This document shows, one piece after another, positions 17,840 to 27,212 of a stretch of DNA of 64,000 bases. Location: assembly GCF_023074185.1 (NCBI RefSeq), contig NZ_JADPKY010000131.1, forward strand, positions 52,129 to 116,128. Reading direction: 5' to 3'. Every line of letters starts with the position of its first letter. Position 1 is the stretch's first letter. Origin of the DNA: Bradyrhizobium sp. 132 (GTDB lineage Bacteria > Pseudomonadota > Alphaproteobacteria > Rhizobiales > Xanthobacteraceae). Under the pieces are notes generated by a model that worked only from the letters and a program-made list of their open reading frames with translations, was not told the DNA's origin and ran no database searches. The position numbers and the translations under genes are program-made.

Positions 17840-19399
17840 TCAAGCAAGTGTCGGAAACGGGTCAGTTGAAAGCGCGGCGAGCGCCGCCGCGGGCAGCGCG
17901 TCGGCTTCGACCAGCGCTGCAGCCTTGGCGAGATCGCCGGCCATGTAGCGATCGGCACCGAGCGCCGGCACCTGCTCGCGCAGTGCGGCGATCGCGGCAA
18001 CGAGCGGCGCGCTCGTCGCATGCGGCGCGCGCAGCGCGATACCTTGGGCCGCGACCAAGAGCTCGATGCCGAGAATCGCGGCAAGATTGTCGGCCATGTC
18101 CGACAGGCGTCGTGCAGCATGCGCGGCCATCGAGACGTGGTCTTCCTGGTTGGCACTGGTCGGCGTCGAATCGATCGAGCAGGCGGCCGCGCGCTGCTTG
18201 TTCTCGGCATAAAGCGCGGCCGCCGTCACCTCGGCGATCATGAAGCCGGAATTGATACCGGGATCTGGAGTCAGGAACGGCGGCAGGCCGAAATTGAGCG
18301 CGGGATCGACCAGCGTCGCGATGCGCCGCTCGCTGATCGCGCCGATCTCCGACAGCGCCAGCGCGATGGTGTCCGCCGCAAAGGCGACCGGCTCGGCGTG
18401 GAAATTGCCGCCGGAGACGATCTCGCCGGTCTCGACCAGTACGAGCGGATTGTCGGTGACGGCATTGGCCTCGACGATCAACGTGCGCGCGGCCTGCATG
18501 ATCAGGTCGAGCGCCGCGCCCGCGACCTGTGGCTGGCAGCGCAGGCAATAGGGATCCTGCACGCGCTCGTCGCCTTCGAGATGCGACAGGCGGATGTCGC
18601 TGCCGTCGAGCAGCGCCATCAAGGTTGCCGCAGCCGCGATCTGTCCGGAATGGCCGCGCAGCGCCTGAATTTCGGGACGGAACGGTGCCGTGGAGGCCAT
18701 CGCCGCATCGACGGACAGCGCGCCGGTCACGAGCGCAGCGCGGGCCAAGCCAAATGCACGGAGCACACCGGAAATGGCGTATGCGGTCGAGAATTGCGTG
18801 CCGTTGATCAGCGCGAGCCCCTCCTTGGGACCGAGCGTCAGCGGCGTGATGCCGGCCGCGGCGAGCGCCTCACTGCCGGACACGGTCTTGCCTTCGATGA
18901 CCGCCTGCCCTTCACCTATCATCACAGCCGTCATATGCGCGAGCGGCGCGAGATCGCCGGAGGCGCCGACCGAACCTTGCTGCGGCACCAGTGGATAAAC
19001 ACGCTGCGCCAGCATGGCCTGCAACTGCTCGATCACCTCGCGGCGCACGCCCGACGCACCACGCCCGAGCGAGATGATCTTCAGCGCCATCATCAGTCGG
19101 ACGATCGGCTCCGGAGTCGCGGGGCCGACGCCGCAGCAATGCGAGACGATGAGGTTGCGCTGGAGCAGCGCGGTCTGGTCGGGCGGAATCCGCTTCGACG
19201 CCAGCTTTCCGAAGCCGGTATTGATGCCGTAGACGGGCGTCGCGGCCTGAGCGGCCTTCGCGACGATCTCCGCCGCGGCCTCTACGCGCGGCCAGAACGC
19301 GGCATCGAGCACGACTGACGCGCCTGCAAGCACGCGCGCGAGATCGTCGAGACTGACCGTTCCCGGCTTGACGACGATCGCTGCGTGCGACTCCGTCAC
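17840..19399 (-). CDS. hutH: Histidine ammonia-lyase
   Basis: A 519-residue lyase with the Ala-Ser-Gly triad that forms the MIO cofactor in GSVGASGDLAPLAH, plus YGINTGFG near the N-terminus and the conserved SANQEDHVSM. It removes ammonia from histidine to give urocanate. Translation starts at GTG 19399, which overlaps the hutI stop in a GTGA junction and has GGAGGGG just upstream, so hutI and hutH are translationally coupled. Confidence 0.97.
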   Translation of the reverse strand: MTESHAAIVVKPGTVSLDDLARVLAGASVVLDAAFWPRVEAAAEIVAKAAQAATPVYGINTGFGKLASKRIPPDQTALLQRNLIVSHCCGVGPATPEPIVRLMMALKIISLGRGASGVRREVIEQLQAMLAQRVYPLVPQQGSVGASGDLAPLAHMTAVMIGEGQAVIEGKTVSGSEALAAAGITPLTLGPKEGLALINGTQFSTAYAISGVLRAFGLARAALVTGALSVDAAMASTAPFRPEIQALRGHSGQIAAAATLMALLDGSDIRLSHLEGDERVQDPYCLRCQPQVAGAALDLIMQAARTLIVEANAVTDNPLVLVETGEIVSGGNFHAEPVAFAADTIALALSEIGAISERRIATLVDPALNFGLPPFLTPDPGINSGFMIAEVTAAALYAENKQRAAACSIDSTPTSANQEDHVSMAAHAARRLSDMADNLAAILGIELLVAAQGIALRAPHATSAPLVAAIAALREQVPALGADRYMAGDLAKAAALVEADALPAAALAALSTDPFPTLA

Positions 19400-20610
19400 T
19401 GGCCCCTCCAAACTCGCCGGTGTAGCGGATTGAAGCCGATGCGATAGACGAGCTCGGCCGGACGTTCGATGTCCCAGATCGCGAGGTCGCACCATTTGCC
19501 GGCTTCGAGCGTGCCGGTTTCGTTCAGCACGCCGAGCGCGCGCGCGCCTTCACGGGTGACACCGGCCAGGCATTCGGCCACGTTCATCCGGAACAGCGTC
19601 GCACCCATGTTCATGGCGAGCAGGAGCGAAGTCAGCGGCGAGCTGCCCGGATTGCAGTCGGTCGCCAGCGCCATGGGAACGCCGTGCATGCGGAATGCCT
19701 CGACCGGCGGTTTTTGCGTCTCGCGGATGAAGTAGAAGGCGCCGGGCAGCAGCACGGCCACCGTTCCAGCCTTCGCCAGCGCCGCTGCACCGGCTTCATC
19801 GGTGTGCTCGAGGTGATCGGCCGACAACGCCGAGAATTTCGCGGCAAGCGTAGCGCCGCCGAGGTTCGAGAGCTGGTCGGCATGCAGCTTGACCGGCAGT
19901 CCCAGCCGCCTCGCCGTCTCGAACACCCGCTCCGTCTGCTCACCGGAAAATGCGATACCTTCCATGAAGGCATCGACGGCATCGGCGAGGCCTGCCTTTG
20001 CTATCGCCGGCAACATCTCCTTGCAGACGAGATCGATGTAGCGATCCTTGTCGCCATCGGCCTCTGGCGGCAGCGCATGCGCGCCGAGAAACGACGTGCG
20101 GATCGTAACCGGCCGCTGGCGGCCGAGGCTGCGCGCGGCGGCAAGCTGCCGCATCTCGGTCTCGATGTCCAAGCCGTAGCCGGACTTGATCTCGACGGTG
20201 GTGGCGCCCTCGCCGATCAGCGCATCGAGCCGCGGCAGCGCGTGTGCTGCGAGCTCGGCCTCGCTCGCCTTGCGTGTCGCGGCCACCGTCGAGACGATGC
20301 CGCCGCCGGCGCGCGCAATCTCCTCATAGCTCGCGCCCTTCAGGCGCAGCTCGAATTCATGGGCGCGGTTGCCGCCATAGACCAGATGGGTGTGGCAATC
20401 GACGAGGCCGGGCGTGATCCAGCGCCCTTCGCAATCGATCCGGTCGGCGGCCTCGGCATCCGCCGGAAAATCGGTCCGCGCACCTGCGTAGACGATACGG
20501 CCGTCGCGCGCGGCGATCACGCCGTGCTCGATCTCACCGAGATTGGGACGATCGGCCCGCATCGTGGCGAGCCGGGCGTTATGCCAGATCCGGTCGAAGC
20601 GCTCTGCCAT
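19396..20610 (-). CDS. hutI: Imidazolonepropionase
   Basis: A 404-residue amidohydrolase. Metal ligands appear in order: CHTHLVYGG, HADQLSNLGG, SADHLEH and the DCNPGS Asp. It opens imidazolonepropionate to formimidoylglutamate. First gene of the minus-strand hut unit; its start faces the hutF promoter region across the 84-base divergent intergenic spacer that holds the operator palindrome. Confidence 0.96.
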   Translation of the reverse strand: MAERFDRIWHNARLATMRADRPNLGEIEHGVIAARDGRIVYAGARTDFPADAEAADRIDCEGRWITPGLVDCHTHLVYGGNRAHEFELRLKGASYEEIARAGGGIVSTVAATRKASEAELAAHALPRLDALIGEGATTVEIKSGYGLDIETEMRQLAAARSLGRQRPVTIRTSFLGAHALPPEADGDKDRYIDLVCKEMLPAIAKAGLADAVDAFMEGIAFSGEQTERVFETARRLGLPVKLHADQLSNLGGATLAAKFSALSADHLEHTDEAGAAALAKAGTVAVLLPGAFYFIRETQKPPVEAFRMHGVPMALATDCNPGSSPLTSLLLAMNMGATLFRMNVAECLAGVTREGARALGVLNETGTLEAGKWCDLAIWDIERPAELVYRIGFNPLHRRVWRGQ

Positions 20611-20640
20611 GCAACTGTCCCTTCGCGTGGGATGCTTGAC

Positions 20641-20660
20641 TTATATGTCTAGACATATAA
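20641..20660. promoter_or_regulatory. Perfect 20-bp palindrome, probable HutC operator
   Basis: TTATATGTCTAGACATATAA is a perfect palindrome midway between the divergent hutI and hutF starts. GntR/HutC regulators bind such TGT-TA-ACA palindromes, and hutC itself is in the locus. A TTGACT at 20636 and TATAAT at 20656 overlap the site on the plus strand, but their 14-base spacing is short. Binding by HutC, relieved by urocanate, is inferred from the family. Confidence 0.85.
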
Positions 20661-20694
20661 TCGTGGGGCGGTTCTGTCCAGCCGGCATGGAAAC

Positions 20695-22053
20695 ATGACA
20701 CGCCTGCATTTCGCCTCCGCGCTCCTGCCCTCGGGCTGGGCAAATGACGTGCAGGTGGTGATCACCGCCGGCGCGATCGGCGAGGTGACGCCGGACGTCG
20801 CGCCGACCGCCGGCGACGAACGCCACGGCATTGCACTTCCTGGACTTGCGAGCCTGCACAGCCACGCGTTCCAGCGCGGCATGGCGGGACTTGCAGAAAT
20901 GCGCGGCGACAGTACCGACACCTTCTGGACCTGGCGCGAGACGATGTACCGCTTCGCGCTGGCGATGACGCCGGATGACGTCGCCGCCGTCGCGACGCTG
21001 CTTTATGTCGAGATGCTGGAGCAGGGTTTTACCCGCGTCGGCGAATTCCATTATCTGCATCACGATCGCGACGGCTCGCGTTACGCCGACCCCGGCGAAA
21101 TGGCCGCGCGCATTGCGCAGGCCGCCGAAGCCTCGGGCATTGCGCTGACGCTGCTACCGGGTTTTTACGCGCATGGTGGCTTCGGCGGCGCCGCGCCGCA
21201 TGCCGGTCAGCGCCGCTTCATCTGTACGGTCGATCAGTTCGCTGATTTGACGAGCGCCTCGCGCAAGGCGATCGCAACATTGCCCGGCGCGAATATCGGC
21301 ATCGCTCCGCACAGTTTGCGCGCGGTGACGCCGGACGAACTCGGCGCCATCATCCCGCTCGCGGACGGCGGCCCGGTGCACATTCATGCCGCCGAGCAGG
21401 TGAAGGAGGTCGAAGATTGCCTGGCCTGGTCCGGACGGCGTCCGGTGCAATGGCTGCTGGAGCACGCGCCCGTCGACCGACGCTGGTGCCTCATCCACGC
21501 GACCCACATGACGGATGAAGAAGTCACCGCATTCGCCAGGACCGGCTCGGTCGCCGGCCTCTGCCCTATCACCGAGGCGAGCCTCGGCGACGGCATCTTT
21601 CCGGCGCGCGAATTTCTCGATGCCGGCGGCGCCTTCGGTGTAGGCACCGATTCCAATGTGCTCGTCGGCGCCGCCGACGAGCTGCGCCAGCTCGAATACG
21701 GTCAGCGGCTCAAGCACCGCGAGCGGAACGTGCTCTCCGCTGGCGCAGGCCGCTCGACGGGACGCGCCCTGTTCGATCATGCGCTCGCCGGTGGTGCGCG
21801 GGCACTGGCGCAGACGTCAGTCGGCCTCACGCCAGGTGCACGCGCCGACATCGTCACGCTCGACACCACGCATCCCTCGCTGGCGGGGCGCGCGCGCGAC
21901 GTCGCCATCGACGGCTGGATCTTTGCCGCGGGCAGCGGTGCAATCGACTGCGTCTGGGCCGGTGGCGACAAGGTCGTCGAGGGCGGCCGGCACAGACTGC
22001 GGCAGGTCGCACGCGACCACTTCAACGCGTCTGTGCGGAGGCTCGTGGCATGA
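20695..22053 (+). CDS. hutF: Formimidoylglutamate deiminase
   Basis: A 452-residue amidohydrolase of the HutF type: HSHAFQRGM (metal His pair), HIHAAEQVKEVEDC, HATHM and GTDSNV. It deaminates N-formimidoyl-L-glutamate to N-formylglutamate, the five-step route used by Pseudomonas and many alphaproteobacteria. First gene of the plus-strand arm; its end overlaps hutC by ATGA (22050-22053). Confidence 0.95.
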   Translation: MTRLHFASALLPSGWANDVQVVITAGAIGEVTPDVAPTAGDERHGIALPGLASLHSHAFQRGMAGLAEMRGDSTDTFWTWRETMYRFALAMTPDDVAAVATLLYVEMLEQGFTRVGEFHYLHHDRDGSRYADPGEMAARIAQAAEASGIALTLLPGFYAHGGFGGAAPHAGQRRFICTVDQFADLTSASRKAIATLPGANIGIAPHSLRAVTPDELGAIIPLADGGPVHIHAAEQVKEVEDCLAWSGRRPVQWLLEHAPVDRRWCLIHATHMTDEEVTAFARTGSVAGLCPITEASLGDGIFPAREFLDAGGAFGVGTDSNVLVGAADELRQLEYGQRLKHRERNVLSAGAGRSTGRALFDHALAGGARALAQTSVGLTPGARADIVTLDTTHPSLAGRARDVAIDGWIFAAGSGAIDCVWAGGDKVVEGGRHRLRQVARDHFNASVRRLVA

Positions 22054-22778
22054 GCCTCGCTACTGATACAGCGGAGCAGCCGTCGCTCTACAAACGGATC
22101 CGCGCCGATATCGAGAAGCGTATCCTGACCGGCGAGTGGCCGCCGGGGCATCGCATTCCGTTCGAGCACGAACTGGTCGCGCGTTACGGCTGCTCGCGCA
22201 TGACCGTAAACAAGGCGCTGTCGGAGCTCGCGCAAGCCGACCTGATCGAGCGGCGGCGACGTGCCGGCTCCTTCGTCCGCCGGCCGCAACACCAATCTGC
22301 CGTGCTCAAGATCGCCGACATTCGCGCCGAAATCACCGCGCTCGGCCGCGGCTACGGCTATGAGCTGATCGGCCGCAAGCTCCGCGCCGCGACTGCTGCC
22401 GACCGCGAGCGTCTTGGTGTCAAGAAGGCCGGCAAGGTGGTTGCGATCACCTGCCGGCACAGCGCCGACAACGTGCCCTTTGCGGTCGAGGACAGGTTGA
22501 TCGATCTTGCGTCGGTGCCGGATGCGGCGACCGCGGATTTCTCGCGCGAGCCGCCCGGCTCGTGGCTGCTTCACCATGTTCCATGGACAGAGGCCGAGCA
22601 TACGATCAGCGCCATCGTTGCGGACGATCGCACGGCGGAAGCGCTCGACATCGCCCTCGGCGCGCCCTGCCTCGTGATCGACCGCTATACCTGGCGCAGC
22701 GCGCGCACGATCACCGCTGTGAGGCTGCTCTATCCCGGTGACTCTCACCGCCTTGTCGCCCGATTCAAGGGAGGCTGA
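22050..22778 (+). CDS. hutC: GntR-family histidine-utilisation repressor
   Basis: A 242-residue regulator: N-terminal winged helix (residues about 12-78, with SRMTVNKALSELAQADLIERRRRAGSF split across the recognition helix and wing) and a C-terminal UTRA ligand domain. HutC represses hut genes and releases DNA on binding urocanate. It is translated from an ATGA overlap with hutF and probably acts at the palindrome 20641-20660. Confidence 0.95.
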   Translation: MSLATDTAEQPSLYKRIRADIEKRILTGEWPPGHRIPFEHELVARYGCSRMTVNKALSELAQADLIERRRRAGSFVRRPQHQSAVLKIADIRAEITALGRGYGYELIGRKLRAATAADRERLGVKKAGKVVAITCRHSADNVPFAVEDRLIDLASVPDAATADFSREPPGSWLLHHVPWTEAEHTISAIVADDRTAEALDIALGAPCLVIDRYTWRSARTITAVRLLYPGDSHRLVARFKGG

Positions 22779-22884
22779 GAGAGCGATGTCGGCACAAATC
22801 GTGCAACGCTTCGGGCAACGGTCCACAGGGGCCGACAGTGATCAACAGGACGTCAATCCATCGATCGGCAAGAGGACGACAATC

Positions 22885-23829
22885 ATGCGTAGTTCGAAAC
22901 TTTTCGCGACAATCATTGCGCTTACGGCCTCCACTCCCGTGCTCGCCGACGACATCAAGGTCGGCGTCGGCATCTCCGGATGGACCGGCTTCGCACCGCT
23001 GACGCTGGCGAAGGAAGCCGGCATCTTCAAGAAGAACGGCCTCGACGTCACCATCAAGAAGATTCCGCAGAAGGACCGCCATCTCGCGATCGCCTCCGGT
23101 GACGTCCAGTGCGCGGCGACCACCGTCGAGACCTGGATCTCCTGGAACGCCAACGGCGTCGCGACCAAGCAGATCTTCCAGCTCGACAAGAGCTTTGGTG
23201 CCGACGGCATGGCCGTGCGCAACGATCTCGCCGCGATCAAGGACCTGAAGGGCAAGACGGTTGCTGCTTCCGCGCCCGGCACCTCGCCCTATTTCGCGCT
23301 GGCCTGGATGCTCAAGAAGAACGGCTTGTCGGTGAAGGACGTCACCGTCGTGAACCTCGAGCCGGCCGCTGCCGCTCAAGCCTTCGTCTCCGGCCAGAAC
23401 GACGCCGCGATGACCTACGAGCCGTATCTGTCGACAGTTCGTGCCGCGCCCGACAAGGGCAAGATCATCGCGACCACGCTCGACTACCCGATCGTCATGG
23501 ACACGTTCGGCTGCACGCCGAAATTCCTCACCGAGAACCCGAAGGCGGCCAAGGCGCTCGCCGACAGCTATTTCGAGGCCCTCGACATGATCGCCAAGGA
23601 TCAGGCCAAGGCCTACGAGATCATGGGCGCCGACGTGAAGCAGAGCGGCGAGGCGTTCGGCAACTCGGCAAAGTATCTGCGCTGGCAGGACAAGGCCGCG
23701 AACCAGAAATTCTTCGCCGGCGATTTCCTGACCTTCAACAAGGAGGCCGCCGACCTCTTGCTTGAGATCGGCATCATCAAGGCCGCGCCGAAGGTGGAGG
23801 ACCTCTTCGACGCGAGCTACATCAAGTAA
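22885..23829 (+). CDS. ABC transporter substrate-binding protein (NMT1/SsuA-TauA type)
   Basis: A 314-residue periplasmic protein, signal peptide cut near VLA/DD (about residue 22). The mature part begins IKVGVGISGWTGFAPLTLAKEAG, typical of the NMT1/SsuA-like binding fold. Start ATG 22885 has AAGAGGA upstream; the open frame before it overlaps hutC. Located directly behind hutC and ahead of its permease and ATPase, it likely imports histidine, urocanate or a related compound rather than sulfonate; that is inference from context. Confidence 0.85.
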   Translation: MRSSKLFATIIALTASTPVLADDIKVGVGISGWTGFAPLTLAKEAGIFKKNGLDVTIKKIPQKDRHLAIASGDVQCAATTVETWISWNANGVATKQIFQLDKSFGADGMAVRNDLAAIKDLKGKTVAASAPGTSPYFALAWMLKKNGLSVKDVTVVNLEPAAAAQAFVSGQNDAAMTYEPYLSTVRAAPDKGKIIATTLDYPIVMDTFGCTPKFLTENPKAAKALADSYFEALDMIAKDQAKAYEIMGADVKQSGEAFGNSAKYLRWQDKAANQKFFAGDFLTFNKEAADLLLEIGIIKAAPKVEDLFDASYIK

Positions 23830-23901
23830 ACCTCCCAGGAGCCGCCGGCCCTGTCTCTCGGCGGGGCCGGTAAACTTGTTCACCGCTCGGATAGACCATT
23901 G

Positions 23902-24675
23902 ATGCGTCCCCTCGATCCCGTGACGTCAAAGCAGCGCGTGGCTTACGGCCTTGCGTTCTTCGTGGTGTTCGTTGCCCTCTGGTCCTGGGCGACCTTCGGC
24001 GGCCACGTGTCGAAAGTGTTCCTCGCCAACCCGCTCACCATGGTGCAGGAAGGCGTCGATCTGATCGCCAAACAGGGCTTCCTGTTCGATATCGGCATGA
24101 CGATCTGGCGCGTCGTCGGCGGCTTCGCGCTGGCCGCAATCATCGCGGTGCCGTTCGGCGTGGTGATGGGCGCGTACAAGCCGGTCGAGGCTTTCCTCGA
24201 GCCTTTCGTTTCCTTTGCACGCTATCTGCCGGCGTCCGCGTTCATCCCGCTTCTGATCCTGTGGGCCGGCATCGGCGAACTGCAAAAGCTGCTCGTCATC
24301 TTCATCGGCTCGGTGTTCCAGATCATCCTGATGATCGCGGTGACCGTCGGCACGACGCGGCGCGATCTGGTCGAGGCGGCCTATACGTTAGGGGCCAGCG
24401 ACCGCGGCATCATCCGCCGCGTGCTGTTGCCCTCCTCCGCACCGGAGATCGCCGAGATCCTGCGGCTGGTGCTGGGCTGGGCCTGGACCTATGTCATCGT
24501 CGCCGAACTGATCGGCTCCTCCTCCGGCATCGGCCACATGATCACCGACAGCCAGGCGCTGCTCAACACCGGCCAGATCATCTTCGGCATCATCGTGATC
24601 GGACTGATCGGCCTCGTCTCGGACTTCCTGTTCAAGGCGTTCAACGCGTGGCTGTTTCCCTGGAGGCTCGCATGA
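23902..24675 (+). CDS. ABC transporter permease (SsuC/TauC type)
   Basis: A 257-residue membrane protein with six predicted spans and the EAA loop EAAYTLGASDRGIIRRVLLP. It forms the channel for the preceding binding protein. Its TGA overlaps the ATPase start by ATGA (24672-24675). Confidence 0.9.
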   Translation: MRPLDPVTSKQRVAYGLAFFVVFVALWSWATFGGHVSKVFLANPLTMVQEGVDLIAKQGFLFDIGMTIWRVVGGFALAAIIAVPFGVVMGAYKPVEAFLEPFVSFARYLPASAFIPLLILWAGIGELQKLLVIFIGSVFQIILMIAVTVGTTRRDLVEAAYTLGASDRGIIRRVLLPSSAPEIAEILRLVLGWAWTYVIVAELIGSSSGIGHMITDSQALLNTGQIIFGIIVIGLIGLVSDFLFKAFNAWLFPWRLA

Positions 24676-25457
24676 CGACCCTCAAGATCGAACAGGTCTC
24701 GCGAACCTTTCCCGCGCGCCACGGCAACGCACCGACCAGGGCGCTGGAGCCGACCGATCTTGTGATCGGCAACAACGACTTCGTCACCATCCTCGGCCCC
24801 TCCGGCTGCGGCAAGTCCACGCTGCTTCGCATCGTCGCCGGCCTCGATCGCCCGACCGGCGGACGTGTGATGCTCGACGGACGCGAGGTGACCGGCCCGG
24901 GTGCCGACCGCGGCATGGTGTTCCAGTCCTACACGCTGTTTCCCTGGCTGACCGTACGCGAGAACATCGCCTTCGGCCTGCGCGAGCGTGGCGTGTCCGA
25001 GGCGGAGCGCCACAAGATCGCCGATACCTTCATCCGCCAGGTCGGGCTGTCCGGTTTCGAGAACCATTGGCCGAAACAGCTCTCCGGCGGCATGCAGCAG
25101 CGCACCGCAATCGCCCGTGCGCTCGCCAACGATCCGAAGATCCTGCTGCTCGACGAGCCCTTCGGCGCGCTCGACAACCAGACCCGCGCCTTGATGCAGG
25201 AAATGCTGCTCGGGATCTGGGAGCGCGACCAGAAGACTGTGCTGTTCGTGACCCACGACATCGAGGAAGCGATCTTCCTCGGCAGCCGCGTCATCGTCAT
25301 GAGCGCACGCCCCGGCCGCATCAAGGCCGAGATCAATGTGGACCTGCCGCATCCGCGCTCCTACAAGATCAAGACCACGCCCGAATTCGTCCAGCTGAAG
25401 GAACGGCTGGTCGAGGAGATCCGTACCGAGGCGCTGAAGGTTGCCGAACATGCCTGA
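24672..25457 (+). CDS. ABC transporter ATP-binding protein (SsuB/TauB type)
   Basis: A 261-residue ATPase with Walker A GPSGCGKST, Q-loop MVFQSYTLFPWL, signature LSGGMQQR, Walker B LLLDEPFGALD and switch His in FVTHDIEEA, all canonical. It completes the transporter of the hut locus. Its last 8 bases overlap the start of the M20 hydrolase gene, so the four genes 22885-26682 look like one unit. Confidence 0.93.
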   Translation: MTTLKIEQVSRTFPARHGNAPTRALEPTDLVIGNNDFVTILGPSGCGKSTLLRIVAGLDRPTGGRVMLDGREVTGPGADRGMVFQSYTLFPWLTVRENIAFGLRERGVSEAERHKIADTFIRQVGLSGFENHWPKQLSGGMQQRTAIARALANDPKILLLDEPFGALDNQTRALMQEMLLGIWERDQKTVLFVTHDIEEAIFLGSRVIVMSARPGRIKAEINVDLPHPRSYKIKTTPEFVQLKERLVEEIRTEALKVAEHA

Positions 25458-26682
25458 CACGTTTTCGCGCGCAAACGACGAACGGGTTCTCGCCGACCTC
25501 AATGCGCTCCGCGCCATCGGAGCCTACAAGACCGGGGTGCACAAGCCGACCTTCTCCGAGCCGCACAGGCTTTCGCTGGACTGGCTGGTGCAGAAGCTGC
25601 CCGACGCGGGCCTCACCGCCGCCATTGACGGCATCGGCAATGTCTTCGGCAGCAGCGCAAAGCGCGGACCCAAGCTGCTGGCGGGATCGCACCTGGAAAG
25701 CCAGAACTACGCCGGCTGGCTCGATGGCCCGCTCGGTGTCGTTTACGCGCTCGAAGCGGCCCGCGTGCTCAATGCCGATCCCTCGGTCAGCGGCGTGGTC
25801 GAAGTTGCCGCCTGGTGTGACGAGGAAGGACACTTCGGGCACTTCCTCGGTTCGCGCTCCTATGTCGGGCAAGTGACCGAGGCCGATATTGACGCGGCTC
25901 GCAACCGCACCAGTGGCCGCACCATGCGGGACGCGCTCGCCGACATGGGGTTCGCTGGACGATCGCGCGCTACCGCAGAGCCGGGTCGGCACGTCGGATA
26001 TCTGGAAGCGCATATCGAACAGGGCGACACGCTCGAAAGCGGACGCCTTGCGGTCGGCGTCGTGACCTCCATCGTCGGCATCTGGCAATACCAGATCAAT
26101 TTTGTCGGCGAGCAGAATCACGCCGGCACCACCCGCATGGCAGCGCGGAAGGATGCGGGCCTCGCGCTCGCAAAATTCTGCGTGGCCATCGACGGGCGTT
26201 TTCCTGCCGCGTGCGGTCCACGCACGGTCTGGACCACCGGCCGCATCACACTCGATCCCGGCGCGCCCAGCATCATTCCGGGCGGAGCCGAGATGCTGTT
26301 CCAGATCCGCGACGATGATCCTACCGTCATCGCGCGGCTGGAGCAGCTGCTGCGGAGCATGGCGGATGAGGCCAGCGCGAACGGCCCCTGCACCGTCACC
26401 GTGAAAAAGCTGCGCACCGGTGCGCCCGCCATGATGAACCCCGGCATTCAGGACGCGATCGAAGCGGCGAGCAAGGCGCTGGCGGACGGACGGTCCGTCC
26501 GCATGCCCAGCGGCGCCGGCCACGACGCGCAGATGCTTGCGACCGTCATGCCCGCAGGCATGTTGTTCGTCCCGTCGATCGGCGGCATCAGCCATCACTG
26601 GACCGAGAACACCGCCGACGCCGACATCGTCACCGGCGCCCAGGTGTTCGTCGACGCGTGCCGGAGGATACTCGGCGGTTAG
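25450..26682 (+). CDS. M20-family Zn amidohydrolase (hydantoinase/carbamoylase type)
   Basis: A 410-residue protein of the N-carbamoyl-amino-acid hydrolase/allantoate amidohydrolase family. Metal-binding stretches: GSHLESQNYAGWLDGPLGV, WCDEEGHFGHFLGS and the C-terminal GAGHDAQML; the dimerisation domain carries HAGTTRMAARKDA. ATG 25450 overlaps the ATPase gene by 8 bases. Such enzymes hydrolyse N-carbamoyl or similar N-acyl amino acids. In a hut operon lacking hutG, the natural guess is N-formylglutamate or a formimino derivative; this is untested. Confidence 0.85.
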   Translation: MPDTFSRANDERVLADLNALRAIGAYKTGVHKPTFSEPHRLSLDWLVQKLPDAGLTAAIDGIGNVFGSSAKRGPKLLAGSHLESQNYAGWLDGPLGVVYALEAARVLNADPSVSGVVEVAAWCDEEGHFGHFLGSRSYVGQVTEADIDAARNRTSGRTMRDALADMGFAGRSRATAEPGRHVGYLEAHIEQGDTLESGRLAVGVVTSIVGIWQYQINFVGEQNHAGTTRMAARKDAGLALAKFCVAIDGRFPAACGPRTVWTTGRITLDPGAPSIIPGGAEMLFQIRDDDPTVIARLEQLLRSMADEASANGPCTVTVKKLRTGAPAMMNPGIQDAIEAASKALADGRSVRMPSGAGHDAQMLATVMPAGMLFVPSIGGISHHWTENTADADIVTGAQVFVDACRRILGG

Positions 26683-26706
26683 AACGACGTGCCGCCGCCC
26701 ACTCTC

Positions 26707-26840
26707 GTGTCCCGGACGCGCCGCAGCGCTCTTGCGCTGCTGCGCAGAGCCGGGATCCAGGGCGACACGGATTGCTCGGAGACATGGGCCCCGGCTCTGC
26801 GGCGCACCGTCGAAGGGACGCTGCGCTGCGTCCGGGGCAC
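26707..26840. repeat. Long imperfect inverted repeat, dispersed Bradyrhizobium type
   Basis: The outer arms GTGTCCCGGACGC and GCGTCCGGGGCAC and inner arms CGCAGAGCCGGG and CCCCGGCTCTGCG fold the whole stretch into one long hairpin. From memory this element, with its CTGCGCAGAGCCGGGATCC core, is repeated many times between genes in Bradyrhizobium and Rhodopseudomonas. It follows the M20 gene by 24 bases. Confidence 0.7.
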
Positions 26841-26872
26841 AGGAGCGGTTCTTCTTCGCATTCATCTTTGCC

Positions 26873-27212
26873 TTCCAGTCACACCTTCGCAGCCTCGCGG
26901 CGCATTGCGCCCGAGCTTTGCTTCGTCGATGCACCCTCTTGTCCAAGAGGGCGCAGGGAAGGCCGGGTGCCGGCTGGCACCTGCGGTCCGCGGCGCGAAA
27001 ATGTAGCGCAAAAGAACCGCACAGCAGCATACAGGTGTAGCCAATCACTCGGCCTTCCCTGCGCAGTGGCTTTACGGCTTATGCCGTGCTCTCCCGGGAG
27101 CCGAGTTCGTTTTGGCCTCCCTCGCCTTCGCGAAAGTCGCGACGCCGCGCCGGTTGACGCAAGTGCCGCATCCGCAAAGGCTTGACCGTAGCAACGACGG
27201 CCAGGACCACAC
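26873..27212. repeat. Second dispersed repeat with 15-bp perfect inverted arms
   Basis: GCGCAGGGAAGGCCG at 26951-26965 faces its exact complement at 27050-27064; the flanks (CTTCGCAGCCTCGCGGCGC on the left, TTGACCGTAGCAACGACGG on the right) are recalled as parts of a widespread Bradyrhizobium intergenic element. No protein-coding gene is seen between 26683 and 27413. Confidence 0.6.

Noticed and set aside
20636..20661. Standard sigma-70 promoter TTGACT/TATAAT at the hut operator
   Set aside because: The spacing is 14 bases, too short for a normal promoter; kept only as a remark on the operator.
22738..22884. Longer N-terminus for the ABC binding protein
   Set aside because: It would overlap hutC and place the signal peptide 49 residues inside; ATG 22885 gives a normal exported protein.
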